Assembly: GCF_003589595.1 (NCBI RefSeq)
Contig: NW_020654080.1
Location: forward strand, 4,210,388-4,274,387
Source: Hyposmocoma kahamanoa
Lineage: Eukaryota > Arthropoda > Insecta > Lepidoptera > Cosmopterigidae
DNA length: 64,000 nucleotides
Reading direction: 5' to 3'
Every line of letters starts with the position of its first letter. The first letter of the stretch is position 1. The notes under the pieces were generated by a model. That model saw only the letters and a program-made list of their open reading frames with translations. It ran no database searches and was not told the origin of the DNA. The translations under genes were made by a program, and so were the position numbers. Shown one piece after another: positions 33,790 through 44,969 of the stretch.

Positions 33790-33880
33790 AATTTAAGGCT
33801 GCATGCAGTGAATGCGTGAAGTAGTTATCCGAGACCTCGACTACATGAAGTTGATAATTATTGCTTGCTCTGCTTAGTTC
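33790..33880. repeat. Family G segment (CGAGACCTCGACTACATGAAG)
   Basis: It shares GCGTGAAGTAGTTATC and CCGAGACCTCGACTACATG with the inverted pair at 62417/62963 and the fragment at 63375. The family is unclassified. Confidence 0.6.
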
Positions 33881-34442
33881 AAAATTTAACTACTTAACTG
33901 CGTTAATGTATGAAGGCAGCGGTATCAAATTAGAAATAGATTAAATCATTGTATGTATTGTCCAGTCCATAATGGTGGACGTAGATCTAAATTTATATAT
34001 TGTGAACTGTATAAAATTTCATACGTTGTTAATCTTAGAGACTGGTTTACGGATTTTAATATATTATCATACTATATTAAGCGTGATAGATTTGCACTAA
34101 TCGCCAAAAATGTATGTAATGAAACTTGATTTTAATTAATTTTGACAACCTTGATAATAATGAAAAGTGACCGTTTATAATTTCAATCTAATTTATGATA
34201 CACCTACTCTCCATTTACAGTGGTATTATAAAATAGTGGTGATATAAAATTTGAATGTTATTTTTATCTCTTTCAGCGTCTTATTTTTGAACCTATCAAA
34301 TAATTTTTAAAATGATTAACGTCGATATCTTCGTTCGAAAGAGGGTTCCTGTTGTCCACGAATGTAAAAAAGTATCGGAATAGGTTCTGTGTTTACTTAC
34401 TGGTTGTTGTGTAAACTTCAAAGAAGCTATACTCGTAAGCCT

Positions 34443-34740
34443 TTTTTTATAATATCAAGTGACAGGACGAACAAGTCATGTGCCTGGTGGTAAGCGACAC
34501 CCCTGTCCATAACGGATGCAGTGCCACTCTTAGCTTTAAAACGCAAAGATCTGAGAAGTACTTCCACTGCGCCTGTCACCCTGAGACATAAGTTGACACG
34601 TCTCATTTGCCTGTAATTTCACCAGCACCCTTACCCTTCAATACCGAAACGCAGCAATGCCCACATTACTGCTTGGTGGAAGAAATAGGTAAGTTGGCAG
34701 TACCTCCTTGGACGAACTCTTTCACAAGGAGCTCTACTAT
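34443..34740 (-). repeat. Family A interspersed repeat, full length
   Basis: One of the best copies. It runs from TTTTTTTATAATATCAAGTG, GACAGGACGAACAAGTCATG, through CCCTGAGACATAAGTTGACA and CCCACATTACTGCTTGG, to GGACGAACTCTTTCACAAGG and AGCTCTACT. It can serve as a reference for the family boundaries. Confidence 0.9.
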
Positions 34741-35127
34741 GGTGTATAACACCTAAATAAAGTGGATAATACCTTCCTCTGAAATGTAATAATTATTGTG
34801 TTTGTTTATTTTTACATACGACTATTTTTACAGGATTGTCGCAATACACTAGTGTAGCATTTCTATTTACTTATGCAAAATAATAATGAGACTTATTAAT
34901 AATAATTAATAAATGGCTATTCTATTCAATAATACATATTACATACATATTATAAATAATATTAATAATAATCCAACAAGTACATACTACAGAGAGTGTT
35001 TTACCTTTACTAATTCGCTCTCAAAACAAGTAAAAAATGTCAACTACTTCATTATTCGATTTAGCGTGGCTTGTTGAGCAAAACAGTCCCTGACTCCTGC
35101 CGCGCAGCACTCTCTACTTTTCAGTGG
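34741..35127. other. AT-rich spacer between two family A copies
   Basis: Non-coding, with runs of TAATAATAAT. It separates a minus and a plus copy of family A, giving a head-to-head pair. Confidence 0.4.
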
Positions 35128-35430
35128 CTATAAAGCTCCTTCTGATAGAGTTGGTCCAGGGAAGCCATTTTACATATTCACATATTCTCCCGCGAAGCAG
35201 TAATGTGGGCATCATTGCGTTCCAGTTTTGAAGGGTAAGAAGGGTGCTGGTGAAATTACAGGCACATGAGACTTATCAGTCATGTATCAGAGTAACAGGC
35301 GCAGTGACAGTGCCTTTCAGATCTTTGTTTTAAAACTCTGAGTGGCGCTGCAACTGTTATGGACAGGCGTGTTGCTTACCATCAGGCGCACGACGTGTCC
35401 GTCCCGTCAGTTGGATATAATATAAAAAAA
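35128..35430 (+). repeat. Family A interspersed repeat
   Basis: It starts at TAAAGCTCCTTCTGATAGAG, continues with GCAGTAATGTGGGCATCATTG and GAGTGGCGCTGCAACTGTTA, and ends at TTGGATATAATATAAAAAAA. It lies in opposite orientation to the copy at 34443. Confidence 0.85.
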
Positions 35431-36237
35431 ATCGTAATATTTATTTGCGATTACGTTCCTGACGAACATACTAATTACATTTTCTAAATAACGCCTTTGC
35501 CTTCAAACAACAAATTACAGTAAAGTAGAAGAATATATATTTTTTTAATATCCATTTCATGTTTGGGACGTCTGCATCTTAATTTTTTTTATAATGGTAG
35601 TTTTTGAAATAGATTGTTTATATAGACAAAAATTTTACGTTTCAATTTTTTATTTTATTAGCACATAGTAAAAAATGTTTGAGAATTTTGTTTTATGGTA
35701 TTTATTGAATCGCTTTGCTTACAAAATATGTAAACGAAATGGTGCTAGAGAAGACTTCACATTTGCTAAAAAAAGTTAACTAATTTTTCGGATCTAGAAT
35801 TGTTTGTTGATTTTTTCAACCGAACTAACGTTTCGGGCTAACTAGCTGCAAAGAGTCCGAAGCGTTTTATAAGAAAAAATGGAAGATTTGGATATAAAGT
35901 ATAGCTTAAAATTATTATCTTAGAGACTTAGTTCATTAGAGAATCATAACTGCAATATATATCATAATTTGAGTGATTTATTCTTTTTCAAGCGACAAAT
36001 AAGGTGTACATAGATTCATGGTAACCTACAGAGAGTTATAATACTTGTAAAGGTAAATTTTCTAAGAGTTCAATGAACTATTGAGATTTAAGAGTCTCCA
36101 GGCGGGGCCTGCTCATTGGTAGTAATTATAATTTATAAGCGATTGGTGCAAAAAAGATACGCTCAAATTGTGAGAGCATTTGTCTAATACTTCTTAAGTT
36201 AAATCTTTGTCTAAAATCTATTAGACAAAGATTTTGT
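35431..36237. other. Intronic or intergenic stretch, small hairpin at its end
   Basis: No gene is visible. A short hairpin (AAATCTTTGTCTAA / TTAGACAAAGATTT) at about 36201-36234 abuts the Penelope tail that follows. Confidence 0.45.
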
Positions 36238-36480
36238 AAAATTAAAAATAAGGTATTTAATTAATAACTATTGTAACTATAGTGAAAAAATAGGGTGGTT
36301 TGCATTAATATTAGACATAACTGGTTGAAGACTGTACCACCTCAGTCAACCGTGACCATGGGACTTGTAAAGGGCCCGAAACGTCGGTTTGTTTGAAAAA
36401 ACAAATATACGCAATTTAAATCCGGAAAAATAGTTTCATGTCCTATGTGTAACAATCGCGAAAACCTAAGAACTCGATAA
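36238..36480 (+). mobile_element. Penelope-like element, non-coding tail only
   Basis: It aligns in order with 9125-9362: AAAAATAAGGTATTTAATTA, GAAAAAATAGGGTGG, CCTCAGTCAACCGTGACCAT, CCCGAAACGTCGGTTTGTTT and CCTAAGAACTCGATA. No coding part is left. Confidence 0.7.
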
Positions 36481-36612
36481 TAAATTATTATTAAAAGTGT
36501 AATTTCAAACTTTTCGGAATTGCTTACTAACGACGTCGTGGTGGTGAATGGGTCGGCTAAAACAAAGCTTTATGTTATATGCAACAAGAGCGAAAAAACA
36601 CGTCTTATTCAT

Positions 36613-36927
36613 TCTTATCATATGGGCTTAGAATGATGTCACACAATGCGTTGCGTCGAACGTTGCGACGCCTGCGCGGCGACACTGCATTATATTACAT
36701 ATAAATTCGAACGACATTGACATGCCACAAGCATGTGCATCGGACAAGGGGCCAGCAGATGAAGTGGGCTGGTGTGCTGCGGTGTGTAAGTAAGCGACGT
36801 TACGATGCACTTGCGACACCGCATTTTTCGTGTGGTACTCGGTGCGTTGAAATCATAGCGTTGCGATAATGTAACGCATCGGCAACGTTCGTCTGTCATC
36901 GCTCTTAGCTTTTATGATAAGGTTGTC
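36613..36927. mobile_element. GC-rich MITE-like element with CTTATCATA termini
   Basis: The ends are CTTATCATATGGGCTTAGA and, from the opposite strand, CTTATCATAAAAGCTAAGA. The interior is GC-rich and full of short self-complementary GCGTTGCG / CGCAACG motifs, typical of hairpin-forming MITEs. Target duplications were not clear. The string AAGCGACGTTACGA also occurs at about 41261. Confidence 0.5.
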
Positions 36928-38045
36928 CAAAGTACAAAAGGGAAATCCTCGCGTTCTGGTGCCTGTATTCGTTACTGCTTGTCTGTTTATGAAAACAAAA
37001 GTAGATTCTGTTTTTTTTTATAATATAGTAGGTATGTACTTACGTAAACGTTTAGTGGAATAAACTTAGGTTTTGAGAACTCCAGTGAATTCAAAACTTC
37101 TGATAATTGATATGAAGATCCAACTAAAGAAATAATAACGAAGTACTATTATTTAGACATTACAATTTATTTATCTATTTATTTATTAATTAGTACTCAA
37201 GAATTAATAATTAATGTTAATGTGGGTTCAAGCGATAATTCCCGTTCGTATGGAGAAGAATCCGACGATTTAATATAATAAAATTATTTATAATTTATTT
37301 TATTTAATTATAATTTGTTATACAGGTACCAAAATGTATCAACTTGAATAATCTTCGTTACGTAATCTGTTGGCTCGATAAATATTGGAGCTAAAGAGCA
37401 CGTCGCTTCACTAAAATTAAAAAATACAAGAGTCCAGGAAGTATTACATTTTTTTTTAAAACGGAACTTCGGAGGCATGCATATGTCAAAAGTTAAATGA
37501 ATGGTTGGACGGAGTATACAACCTTTTAATATGCATAATTAAAAAAAATAAATCAAAACCAAAATATTCGAATTTTATATTTCTTATACACTTAAACGGA
37601 TCAGTAACGAAGTTAATCCCACGTCTGGTATGATGACGTCGCAAACGTGAACGTAAATACAATCAAATAATTTATAATTAGCAGAACACATCATTTCCGA
37701 GTTTGTCTGCGTTATATAACCACTTAGCCTTCGGACGGGTCGACGGCGTTTTAGTATATGTTCAATGCAGATAAAACTACCTTGCATTAAACTTCAATAG
37801 ACAAATATAGCACCTGATTATCTGCCTACAGAACTGTGCTGCTGAACGGTATGCGTCATCGTTTACTATCATTGGTACGAGTCTACGTCATCAACTCTGG
37901 TATTTTGTATTTTTTTAGAAGGAGATAAATGACTAATGAAACTTGTGACGATGCTGAACTCCTTCATCGTCTTCCCACCTTTTTATCACCTCTTTACTGG
38001 TTCCTGGCCACTTACATTTTGAATCGTTCTCGAATTCTTTTTTTT
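36928..38045. other. Intronic or intergenic stretch, nothing recognised
   Basis: AT-rich DNA with no supported gene or recognised repeat. Confidence 0.4.
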
Positions 38046-38325
38046 ACCGACTTCAAAAACAGGAGGAGGTTCTCAATTAGACTGTTTTTTTTGTATGTAT
38101 GTTACGAGAAACTCTGGCGGCATTTGTGAACAGATTTTGTTTATTCTTGTTAGAAAGAGGTTTCCTCGGTAGTGGTCCCGTTTAATTTTAAGAAAATATT
38201 CGACCTCTAAGGGTGGCAAACTAGGGGATGAATCCGGTTTCGCGCATTTTCCGGTAACCGATTTCAATAAAACTTGGCAAATAGAAGTAATTCCACGAAC
38301 TTTCGAGATCGGTTTTTTAGTACTC
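38046..38325 (-). mobile_element. Family D short inverted-repeat element
   Basis: Minus-strand copy. The low-coordinate end is TTTACCGACTTCAAAAACAG, followed by GAGGAGGTTCTCAATTAGAC. The body reads TTTTCCGGTAACCGATTTCA and AATAAAACTTGGCAAATAG. The high-coordinate end is GAGATCGGTTTTTTAG. Confidence 0.85.
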
Positions 38326-38334
38326 TTCTTCTTC

Positions 38335-38640
38335 TTTCCATCCTTATCCCTCTCTGGGTGAGGTCGGCACAACATGTATTTCCCTTCCATTTTCCCTATC
38401 AGCCGTAATTTCCATTATCACACCTTTCTTATCCATATCGTCTTTCACACAATCCATCCATCTTTTCTCTGGCCTTCGTTTCCCCTTACATCCCTTCGCA
38501 TTCATACCTAACACTCTTCTCATACTCTGTACTGTGATTATTCCTTCTAGTATTCTCACGTTGATTCGTTCCGTAATCATCACTCCCATCAAAATTCTGA
38601 TAATGTGCTCAAAGATCATCCTCATGTAGGCAAGACTCAA
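38335..38640 (-). pseudogene. LINE reverse transcriptase C-terminal remnant (RTE/Jockey type)
   Basis: The minus-strand frame contains KGKRRPEKRWMDCVKDDMD and a following ITADRENGREIHVVPT, the widely seen C-terminal 'GRP.KRW.D.VK.DM....DR..WR' signature of lepidopteran LINE polyproteins. It ends in a stop and lacks everything upstream, so it is a dead 3' fragment. Confidence 0.75.
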
Positions 38641-38935
38641 ACTTCACGAAATCTACCGTTTTCAAATCATGAGATATACGTATATAGGCCATCTTGGGGT
38701 AAGTGTCTGGACTGTTTATGGATATGCTAGGGAGGGTTTTGTACTGATTGTACTTTTGTATATCATCTTCTTATTTTGTTACAGCCTTTTCGTTATGTTA
38801 ATTGTAAATAAATTTATGTGAAACAAGCCTTTTGTTTTGTTTTCGCTTAAGCTAGGCCACAAATGAAAGTGAAATTCATTAGTGAATACAGATCCAAATA
38901 TCGACAATACTTGAAAGTATTGTCTGAGTTTCAGT

Positions 38936-39130
38936 ATAATTTTCGACCTTCTGATGATTTCACAATCATCAGAAGTATGTGAGAGTCGCCAAAATAATGC
39001 GATTTCCATAATCTATCTAAAAATTAATACTACATAATTTTCGACCTTCTGATGATTTCATAATCATCAGAAGTATGTGAGAGTTGCCAAAATAATGCGA
39101 TTTCCATAATCTATCTAAATATTAATACTA
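38936..39130. repeat. 98-bp direct tandem duplication (two units)
   Basis: Units 38936-39033 and 39034-39130 are nearly identical, with only a few substitutions. Each contains a small palindrome, CTTCTGATGATTT followed by ATCATCAGAAG. The high identity suggests a recent event. Confidence 0.93.
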
Positions 39131-39206
39131 ATTCAAACATCTGATTTGCAATTAACATATTGGAATCTCTACCTACATCTACGTTTTACCTTGTTATGTT
39201 GGTAAG

Positions 39207-39234
<28 letters not shown>
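39207..39234. repeat. (TA)n microsatellite
   Basis: An uninterrupted TA run of about 13 units follows GTTGGTAAG. Confidence 0.95.
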
Positions 39235-39238
<4 letters not shown>

Positions 39239-39361
39239 CAGTAAGTTTATATTCTTATTCCTCGTTTATGTTTTTTGTAAGAGTGTCACTAAACTTTTTG
39301 TAAAAGCTTTATATCCGAGCAATAAGAGCTTTTTTGGCGATTTGTTGACGAGTTTAGGGTT

Positions 39362-39562
39362 GAATGGCTTGCACACCGGTTTTCAAGGTATCACCATCTC
39401 TCGAGGTCCTGAGTTCGATTCCCAGCTGGGTCAATGTAGACAAACTTTTCTGTATTGTCTCGGGTTTGAGTGTCTCTGGGACGGTTGTTGTTTGCGATTT
39501 CTATGACAATAAGTGCTTTAGTTACTTACTTTGGGATCGAAGCAACTTATGTGATGTCTAAT
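39362..39562 (+). repeat. tRNA-derived SINE (family S3)
   Basis: The head has an A-box-like TGAATGGCTTGCACACCGG and a B box GAGTTCGATTCCC. The body has TTCTGTATTGTCTCGGGTTT, GTGCTTTAGTTACTTACTTT and GGGATCGAAGCAACTTATG. It aligns along its length with the copy at 59438. Confidence 0.85.
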
Positions 39563-39583
39563 ATTTTATCTAATATTAATTCT

Positions 39584-39885
39584 AATTAGTAGCAGTAGAG
39601 CTCCTTGTGAAAGAGTTCGTGCAAGGAAGTACTGCCACCTTACCTACTTCTGCCGTCAAGACGTATTGTCAGCATTACTGTGTTATCAGTTTTGAAGGGT
39701 GATAGTGAAATTACAGGCACATTGGACTTGTCAACTTATGTCTCAAGATGACGGGTGCAGTGGCAGTGCCCCTCAAATCTTTGCAATTGGAAGCTGTGAG
39801 TGGCACTGCAACTGTTATGGACAGGTGTGCACCTTACCATCAGGCGCACGATTTGTTCGTTCCGTCATTTGATATTATTAAAGAA
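39584..39885 (+). repeat. Family A interspersed repeat, full length
   Basis: Complete copy running from TAGTAGCAGTAGAGCTCCTT and GTGAAAGAGTTCGTGC through GCAGTGGCAGTGCCCCTCA to TTGATATTATTAAAGAAA. It lies 20 bp after the SINE, so the two insertions sit next to each other. Confidence 0.88.
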
Positions 39886-40966
39886 ATATATATTTATTTA
39901 TATTTAAGAGCGAAGAGTCCTGAGTTTGGCGTCGGCACGCAGTACGAGCGGATGCCAAATGTGCAACGTCTTTTTCGATCTTATTACAAGGATGTAAAGC
40001 TTTTTCTGGCGAGCTTAAGCCGATTCCGCTGTGGTGTGGTGACGCTCTGTCAAGGAAGAAACTTATTAGAACGATCGCTCAACAATATTGTAATGAGAAA
40101 ATTATCCAATTCGAACCTTCGCAATATTCAATCAAACGAATATAATTTATTCATCATAGAAATGTAAACATTTGCTCAATGAACGTCTAACGTGATGAAC
40201 ATTAAAATACGTTTAAGATTGTGAGTTGGGGAACGTTAATAATTTTACCAGCATCCTTATAATTTACTTTTGAATTTTATAATAAGATTTCTAACGTAGC
40301 GGTGGTTTTGCAAAAATCTTAAAATGTTTTCTACATCAAGTAAAAGAGGCCTACAGAAAATTACTTATTAAAGATTGTTAAGTTTTTAAATTGTAATATT
40401 GTTAAATTACTTATTAAGATTGTGAAATAGAAGGCCTCAAAACCGAAGGTCGTCCAAAGCGTGTCTGGTACTTCAAATGTGTCTCTATTTGGGTGTCTGA
40501 GGACATTACACTTAGAGTCGCAGTGCTACATCGCTCTCCAAATTCACGGCGAGGTAAAATTGTCACATTAGCACGTGGCTGTCACTTCTGTGTAACTTGT
40601 TTGTGAGTATACGCACTCATTATCAGCAATTAGTTGTTGTTGTTCCTATTCGAAATATTGCATATGATTTTTTTTTGTTAACTTGCTTTATTTTAATTCT
40701 TCTTTTATAAAGGAGGAATTGCCATAAATGTTGCGGTTGGGTAGCGTGTTTCAGCGACCGTAGCAAAGTGTGAAGTTGTCATCAAATAGAATACACCTTA
40801 TTATTTGCAACCTTGGCGTTTACTACGCAAGTATTTAGTAAATACTATATTGCATTTCGTTGAATTAAATAGGTCTCGTGTTTCTTATAATTCTATTTCA
40901 CGACCATTGTGTGTAATTATGTTTAGAATTAAAAGAGCCGTACTCTCACGATAATAAACTACTTTT
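39886..40966. other. Intronic or intergenic stretch, nothing recognised
   Basis: An open frame leads out of the family A copy to 40167 but has no domain resemblance. The rest is AT-rich and non-coding. Confidence 0.4.
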
Positions 40967-41188
40967 TTGAACACCAGAGATCTGCATCAACAAGTGAGAA
41001 ATCATTTATCTGCAAATTTCACTAGTACTGTGCGAATATTCGGCAAACGGCAGGTCGTGTTTGCATTCCGTCGCGGGTTCGACGGCAGCGCCAAGGCCAG
41101 CTGCGGTGTCTCCCGTCACCCCGCGGCGCCCCAGACGCCTCACCTGCCCGCTTACCTGCCGGACACTACTATGGTTTGTATCCCATGA
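40967..41188 (+). other. GC-rich open frame, possible exon of unknown gene
   Basis: A 73-codon open frame becomes GC-rich and proline-rich in its second half (CGVSRHPAAPQTPHLPAYLP). A weak donor (ATG|GTTTGT) follows DTTM near 41172. Acceptor-like CAGs at about 41053 and 41088 lack good polypyrimidine tracts. It does not match any part of the TRIT1 enzyme that I know. It may be an exon of another gene or a chance GC patch. Confidence 0.2.
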
Positions 41189-43015
41189 GAGCTAACAGTG
41201 TCGTAGCGAAAATTTGCGCGTCAATACGACAGTCGTGTGCGGTATTGAGACCGTGCAAACTAAGCGACGTTACGAGTAGTGTCACCGTGTGGGAACCGCG
41301 TTAACACGTACTGATAAACGTTCGTTAGAATAAAGGCTTTTTGTATGACTATCTCGAATTTAATATAAGATTCAACAACAACGTTTCACATGAATTATAT
41401 TTCCGGTGACACTGTCGCGTCGATACAGTTGGCATCGTTCCCTCTGAGGACATTTTCAAGATACTGCATTCGGCTATATTATAATTTAAAACTGATTTAT
41501 AAATGTCTAATAATATCTATTGTCTGAAAGGATGGACAGTTCGCGACTCTCCTTATAACGAATAAATATTTATTATTTTTATTTTTTCGATATTTTTAAG
41601 CATGTCTCAAAAATAAATAAAAAATCTCAAAAATAAAACATAAAATAAAAAAACTAATTTAGTTATTTCTTTAAAAAGCTTATGCTTGCCGTCGTTCCGG
41701 GGCGAACAAAAAATAATAATTTTTTCTCTTAGCTAGTTATGAATGTCCGTCATTGCCACACCCGTGATAACGACTCCATCCATCAAAATCACACGCCTAT
41801 ACTGCATCGCATTAGGTTATTAGTGAGAGTCTTTTGGTCTTTTAACATTTGAGGCTCCGAGAACTAGTGACTATTTGATTACGACGTTGTTTAGCCGTTT
41901 TCCCTTTTTTTCCATGGAGAACTTAATCCTAGAGGTATAAGGAAAAAAATATGTTTTTTCAAATATTTTAATTCAATGTTTAAGTTTGCCAAGCTCTATG
42001 TAAGAAAGTTGTAATTATATGTCCATAATGTCTATTTACCTTATATAGCACCGTGACGTTACCTATCAGAAGTCCGAAATGACATTTTCCAGTAATAACG
42101 TTTCCTCGAATTTTCATAACCTCGAAAGTAATTTTGAGAGGTAAATGTTTTTTCTTTTAAACCTTTTTTTTTTTTTTTTTTTTTCTTAACCTAACCTAAC
42201 CGAACCTAATTGTGTCTTTGCGATAAATATCCAACATATCTTTAAAGAACAACGGTTTCGTTATAATTCGGTTTTTGGGGTAATGAAAATTCGAACAAAC
42301 ATTATTTCGGAGCATCGTCGACAGCTGAAGACATCTTTACAGAATTGCAGTTACTTATACTTTAATATAATTTTCCTATTTCTAATTACATTAACCACGT
42401 AACTACATTTACATACGTTTTCCTATCGATACCTCCAATGAACACTACGCCAACTTAACTTTTGGACCAGTCCGGTTTTTATTTTGTTTTTTGTTCTGTT
42501 TTTACAAAATTTGTTGTTTTGTTTTTCTTTGTCGAATTTTGTTTTTTGTTTTATTTTTTACACAATTTGGGGAGCGTAATATTAGTAAATAAACATGGCT
42601 GTTTATAAAAATAAACAGAAAAGGATCAAAAAATAAAATTGGTGTAGTTTGTTCATTGGAGGTATGAATTATAATTAGGTACAAGTTTCTTACAACGGAT
42701 GCCTTTTATTTTTCTTCCAATATTTCGGAGCGGTTTTACGCTCCATTGTTGCCGCTTGACTTGCGGGCGATAGTTGAGCTTTAAGGACAGATGTCTACCG
42801 CCTTTCATAGTCGCCGACTGCTCCAATTTCGCCTTCTTATCGTTTCTACTATTGTAATTTGTTCCGACAAAGCACATGTTTACGCCACGTGAAGTCGGTC
42901 TTGAAACATTTTTGCATTTTGTTATTTATTACTGTGGAAAAATGAAATTTGATAAACCTATAATTAACCATTAAAGTCTAAAAACTATCTCGTTATGCAA
43001 ATTATTTACTTTCTT
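41189..43015. other. Intronic or intergenic stretch with poly(T) and CCTAA motifs
   Basis: At 41190-41340 a GC-richer segment shares AAGCGACGTTACGA with the MITE-like block at 36613. A poly(T) run at 42164-42184 is followed directly by CCTAACCTAACCGAACCTAA (to 42209). No gene is visible. Confidence 0.45.
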
Positions 43016-43287
43016 TTTATGATACCTAGTGACAAGACGAACGAGTCTAGCGCCTGATGGTAAGGGACACGATTGTCCATAGCAGTTCCAATGCTTTAAA
43101 TCACAAAGATCTGACGGTCAAGTCATACATTAGACACAAGTTGACAAGTCTCTTGTGCTTGTAATTTCACCAACACCATTCAAAACCGGAACGCCGTAGT
43201 GCTCACATTACTGCATGGCGAAAGAAATAGGTAAGGTGACAGTACTTCCCTGGACAAACTCTTTTACAAGTAGCTCTACTGCTTCTT
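43016..43287 (-). repeat. Family A interspersed repeat
   Basis: Reverse copy with TTATGATACCTAGTGACAAG at the tail side, CACAAGTTGACAAGTCTCTT, GCTCACATTACTGCATGGCG and GGACAAACTCTTTTACAAG. A short central deletion lies near 43090. Confidence 0.85.
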
Positions 43288-43369
43288 ATATAGTATTAGT
43301 ATATTTTTATTTTCTTCCACAATAAATTATTAAAAACTAATGGAAGCTTGAATGTGTTTGTTGAAATAG

Positions 43370-43557
43370 GAGTAATAATAACAACACACACACTCAACAT
43401 AGCCCCGCACTAGGGTGTTGCGACAACTACAAATTATACCCGAACTCATGAGAGAAATAAACGTAGGGCATACAAATATTTCTCCCCGCCCCGGAATCGA
43501 ACCTGGGACCTTTGCGCCGTAGTCCGGCATGGTAACCGTTCGGCCACAGAGACATTA
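43370..43557 (-). repeat. tRNA-derived SINE (family S2)
   Basis: On the minus strand it starts TGTCTCTGTGGCCGAACGG, has ATGCCGGACTACGGCGC and the B box GGTTCGATTCCGG, then the TATGCCCTACGTTTATTTC body and the CCTAGTGCGGGGCTATGTTG end, finishing in a TTATTATTA-type tail. Confidence 0.9.
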
Positions 43558-43787
43558 AAGGAGTGTAAGCTAGGAGAGCCTTGTGTCTTAGGATCTCTGG
43601 TTTCCACTTCTTGCATGAGCAAATTCTGTACTTAACATTATTATGTTCAAATGTCATTAGGAAGTAATTTAATAAGATAGATATCAATGCACTTAGCATT
43701 GATTGTTTGTGTGTATGTGTGTAATTGTAAATACCTTCCTTCACTATTATATGCATATGTTTGCTTACAAGACTGAATAGTTTTAGC

Positions 43788-43865
43788 AACAGTAGAGCTC
43801 ATTGTGAAAGAGCCACCAACACTCTTACCCTTCAAAACTCTTACATTACAGACACACGCCGAACT
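43788..43865. repeat. Rearranged family A fragments
   Basis: The plus-oriented 5' end (GCAACAGTAGAGCTCATTGT, GAAAGAG) is fused to a minus-oriented piece (CACCAACACTCTTACCCTTC). This is a chimera of two orientations. Confidence 0.65.
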
Positions 43866-44304
43866 TATTATAATTTCGTAGCATAATATACTTGCAAACA
43901 AATCAACCAACAGATTACTGCTACTACAGGAGTTGATATCCGTTAAAAAGCACTAGACTAAGAATCCAGGATGATCGCTGAAAGTTCTCTTAAAATTCTT
44001 GACAATCGACCTTTGCTCTCTCAATTCACGACTGTTTCATTTACGGAAGCACGATTCCATTCTCCTGACACATACAATACCACATTCACAAATGACATCA
44101 TGTTCATTACCATGATCAACTGTTCCCGGCTGGCAGTGGTGTGATTCATTAGTCTCGATTTGTTACTTGAATGCACTTTAAAAACTTGATAGTGTTATAC
44201 ATTTAGGGGCGTTCAATAATTAAGGATTTTTTGAAAATTGTGAAGGTACTGTGCCTCTAACATGAGATTGCATTGACAGTTGATTGTAACTTTTTAATTG
44301 AAAA
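43866..44304. other. Intronic or intergenic stretch, nothing recognised
   Basis: Non-coding, with no family recognised. Confidence 0.4.
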
Positions 44305-44815
44305 AAAAAACCGACTTCAAAAGTTTGCTTATCGGCTTTTATCGATTTCCAGGGAATCAGATTCTGACTTCGTGGTGACAATGGTTTGTTTTTGAGTTTG
44401 GTGACGGTGATTTGTTAATTACTTGTATTGTGTCAAGTGAAAAGTCGACTTTTATATGCGGAAAATAATTAGTAATTTGTGATAGCCGAACCGAAACCGG
44501 AACAGCATCAGAGACCACCTCAAGAGTTTAACCCTTTGAAACAAAAAAATAATTTTCAAAATCGATGCACAATTAATGGAGAAATTGGTGAATACATGGA
44601 CATGCCTATAAAATTTGAGGATTTTCTCTTTTCATGGGATCCCCTCTTTTCATGGGATCCCCTCATCAGATTCTGATTTGGTGATAATGGGACCTCCACG
44701 AGAGTGCACCCTTTCAAACAAAAAAAGAATTTTCAAAATCGGTCCACAATTGACGGAGATATCTGAAAACATACATGCAGCTGAACGTATAACTGATGTA
44801 ATATAAGTCTGTTAA
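44305..44815 (+). mobile_element. Longer family D relative
   Basis: It starts AAAAAACCGACTTCAAAAGT and TTGCTTATCGGCTTTTATCG, as family D does, and ends ATATAAGTCTGTTAAAAATG. Its interior differs. It contains the repeated block CCTTTGAAACAAAAAAATAA / CCCTTTCAAACAAAAAAAGA and a tandem CTTTTCATGGGATCCCCT (44630-44665). It may be closer to the parent element than the short copies. Confidence 0.6.
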
Positions 44816-44969
44816 AAATGTTGTTTCTTCTTGTGACCGCTAGGGGCGCTGTATAATTTGCCATTCAAATTTGTGAAGTAATTTACGCAGTAGCTAGCGA
44901 CAACTGTCTCAGTAATCTCTTGGCAGAAGGCACTGATTTCACTATAATATTTTGTTAAATGAAAGTATT

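Noticed and set aside
39748..40167. 139-codon open frame
   Set aside because: Its first part is the family A repeat, and the remainder has no recognisable domain.
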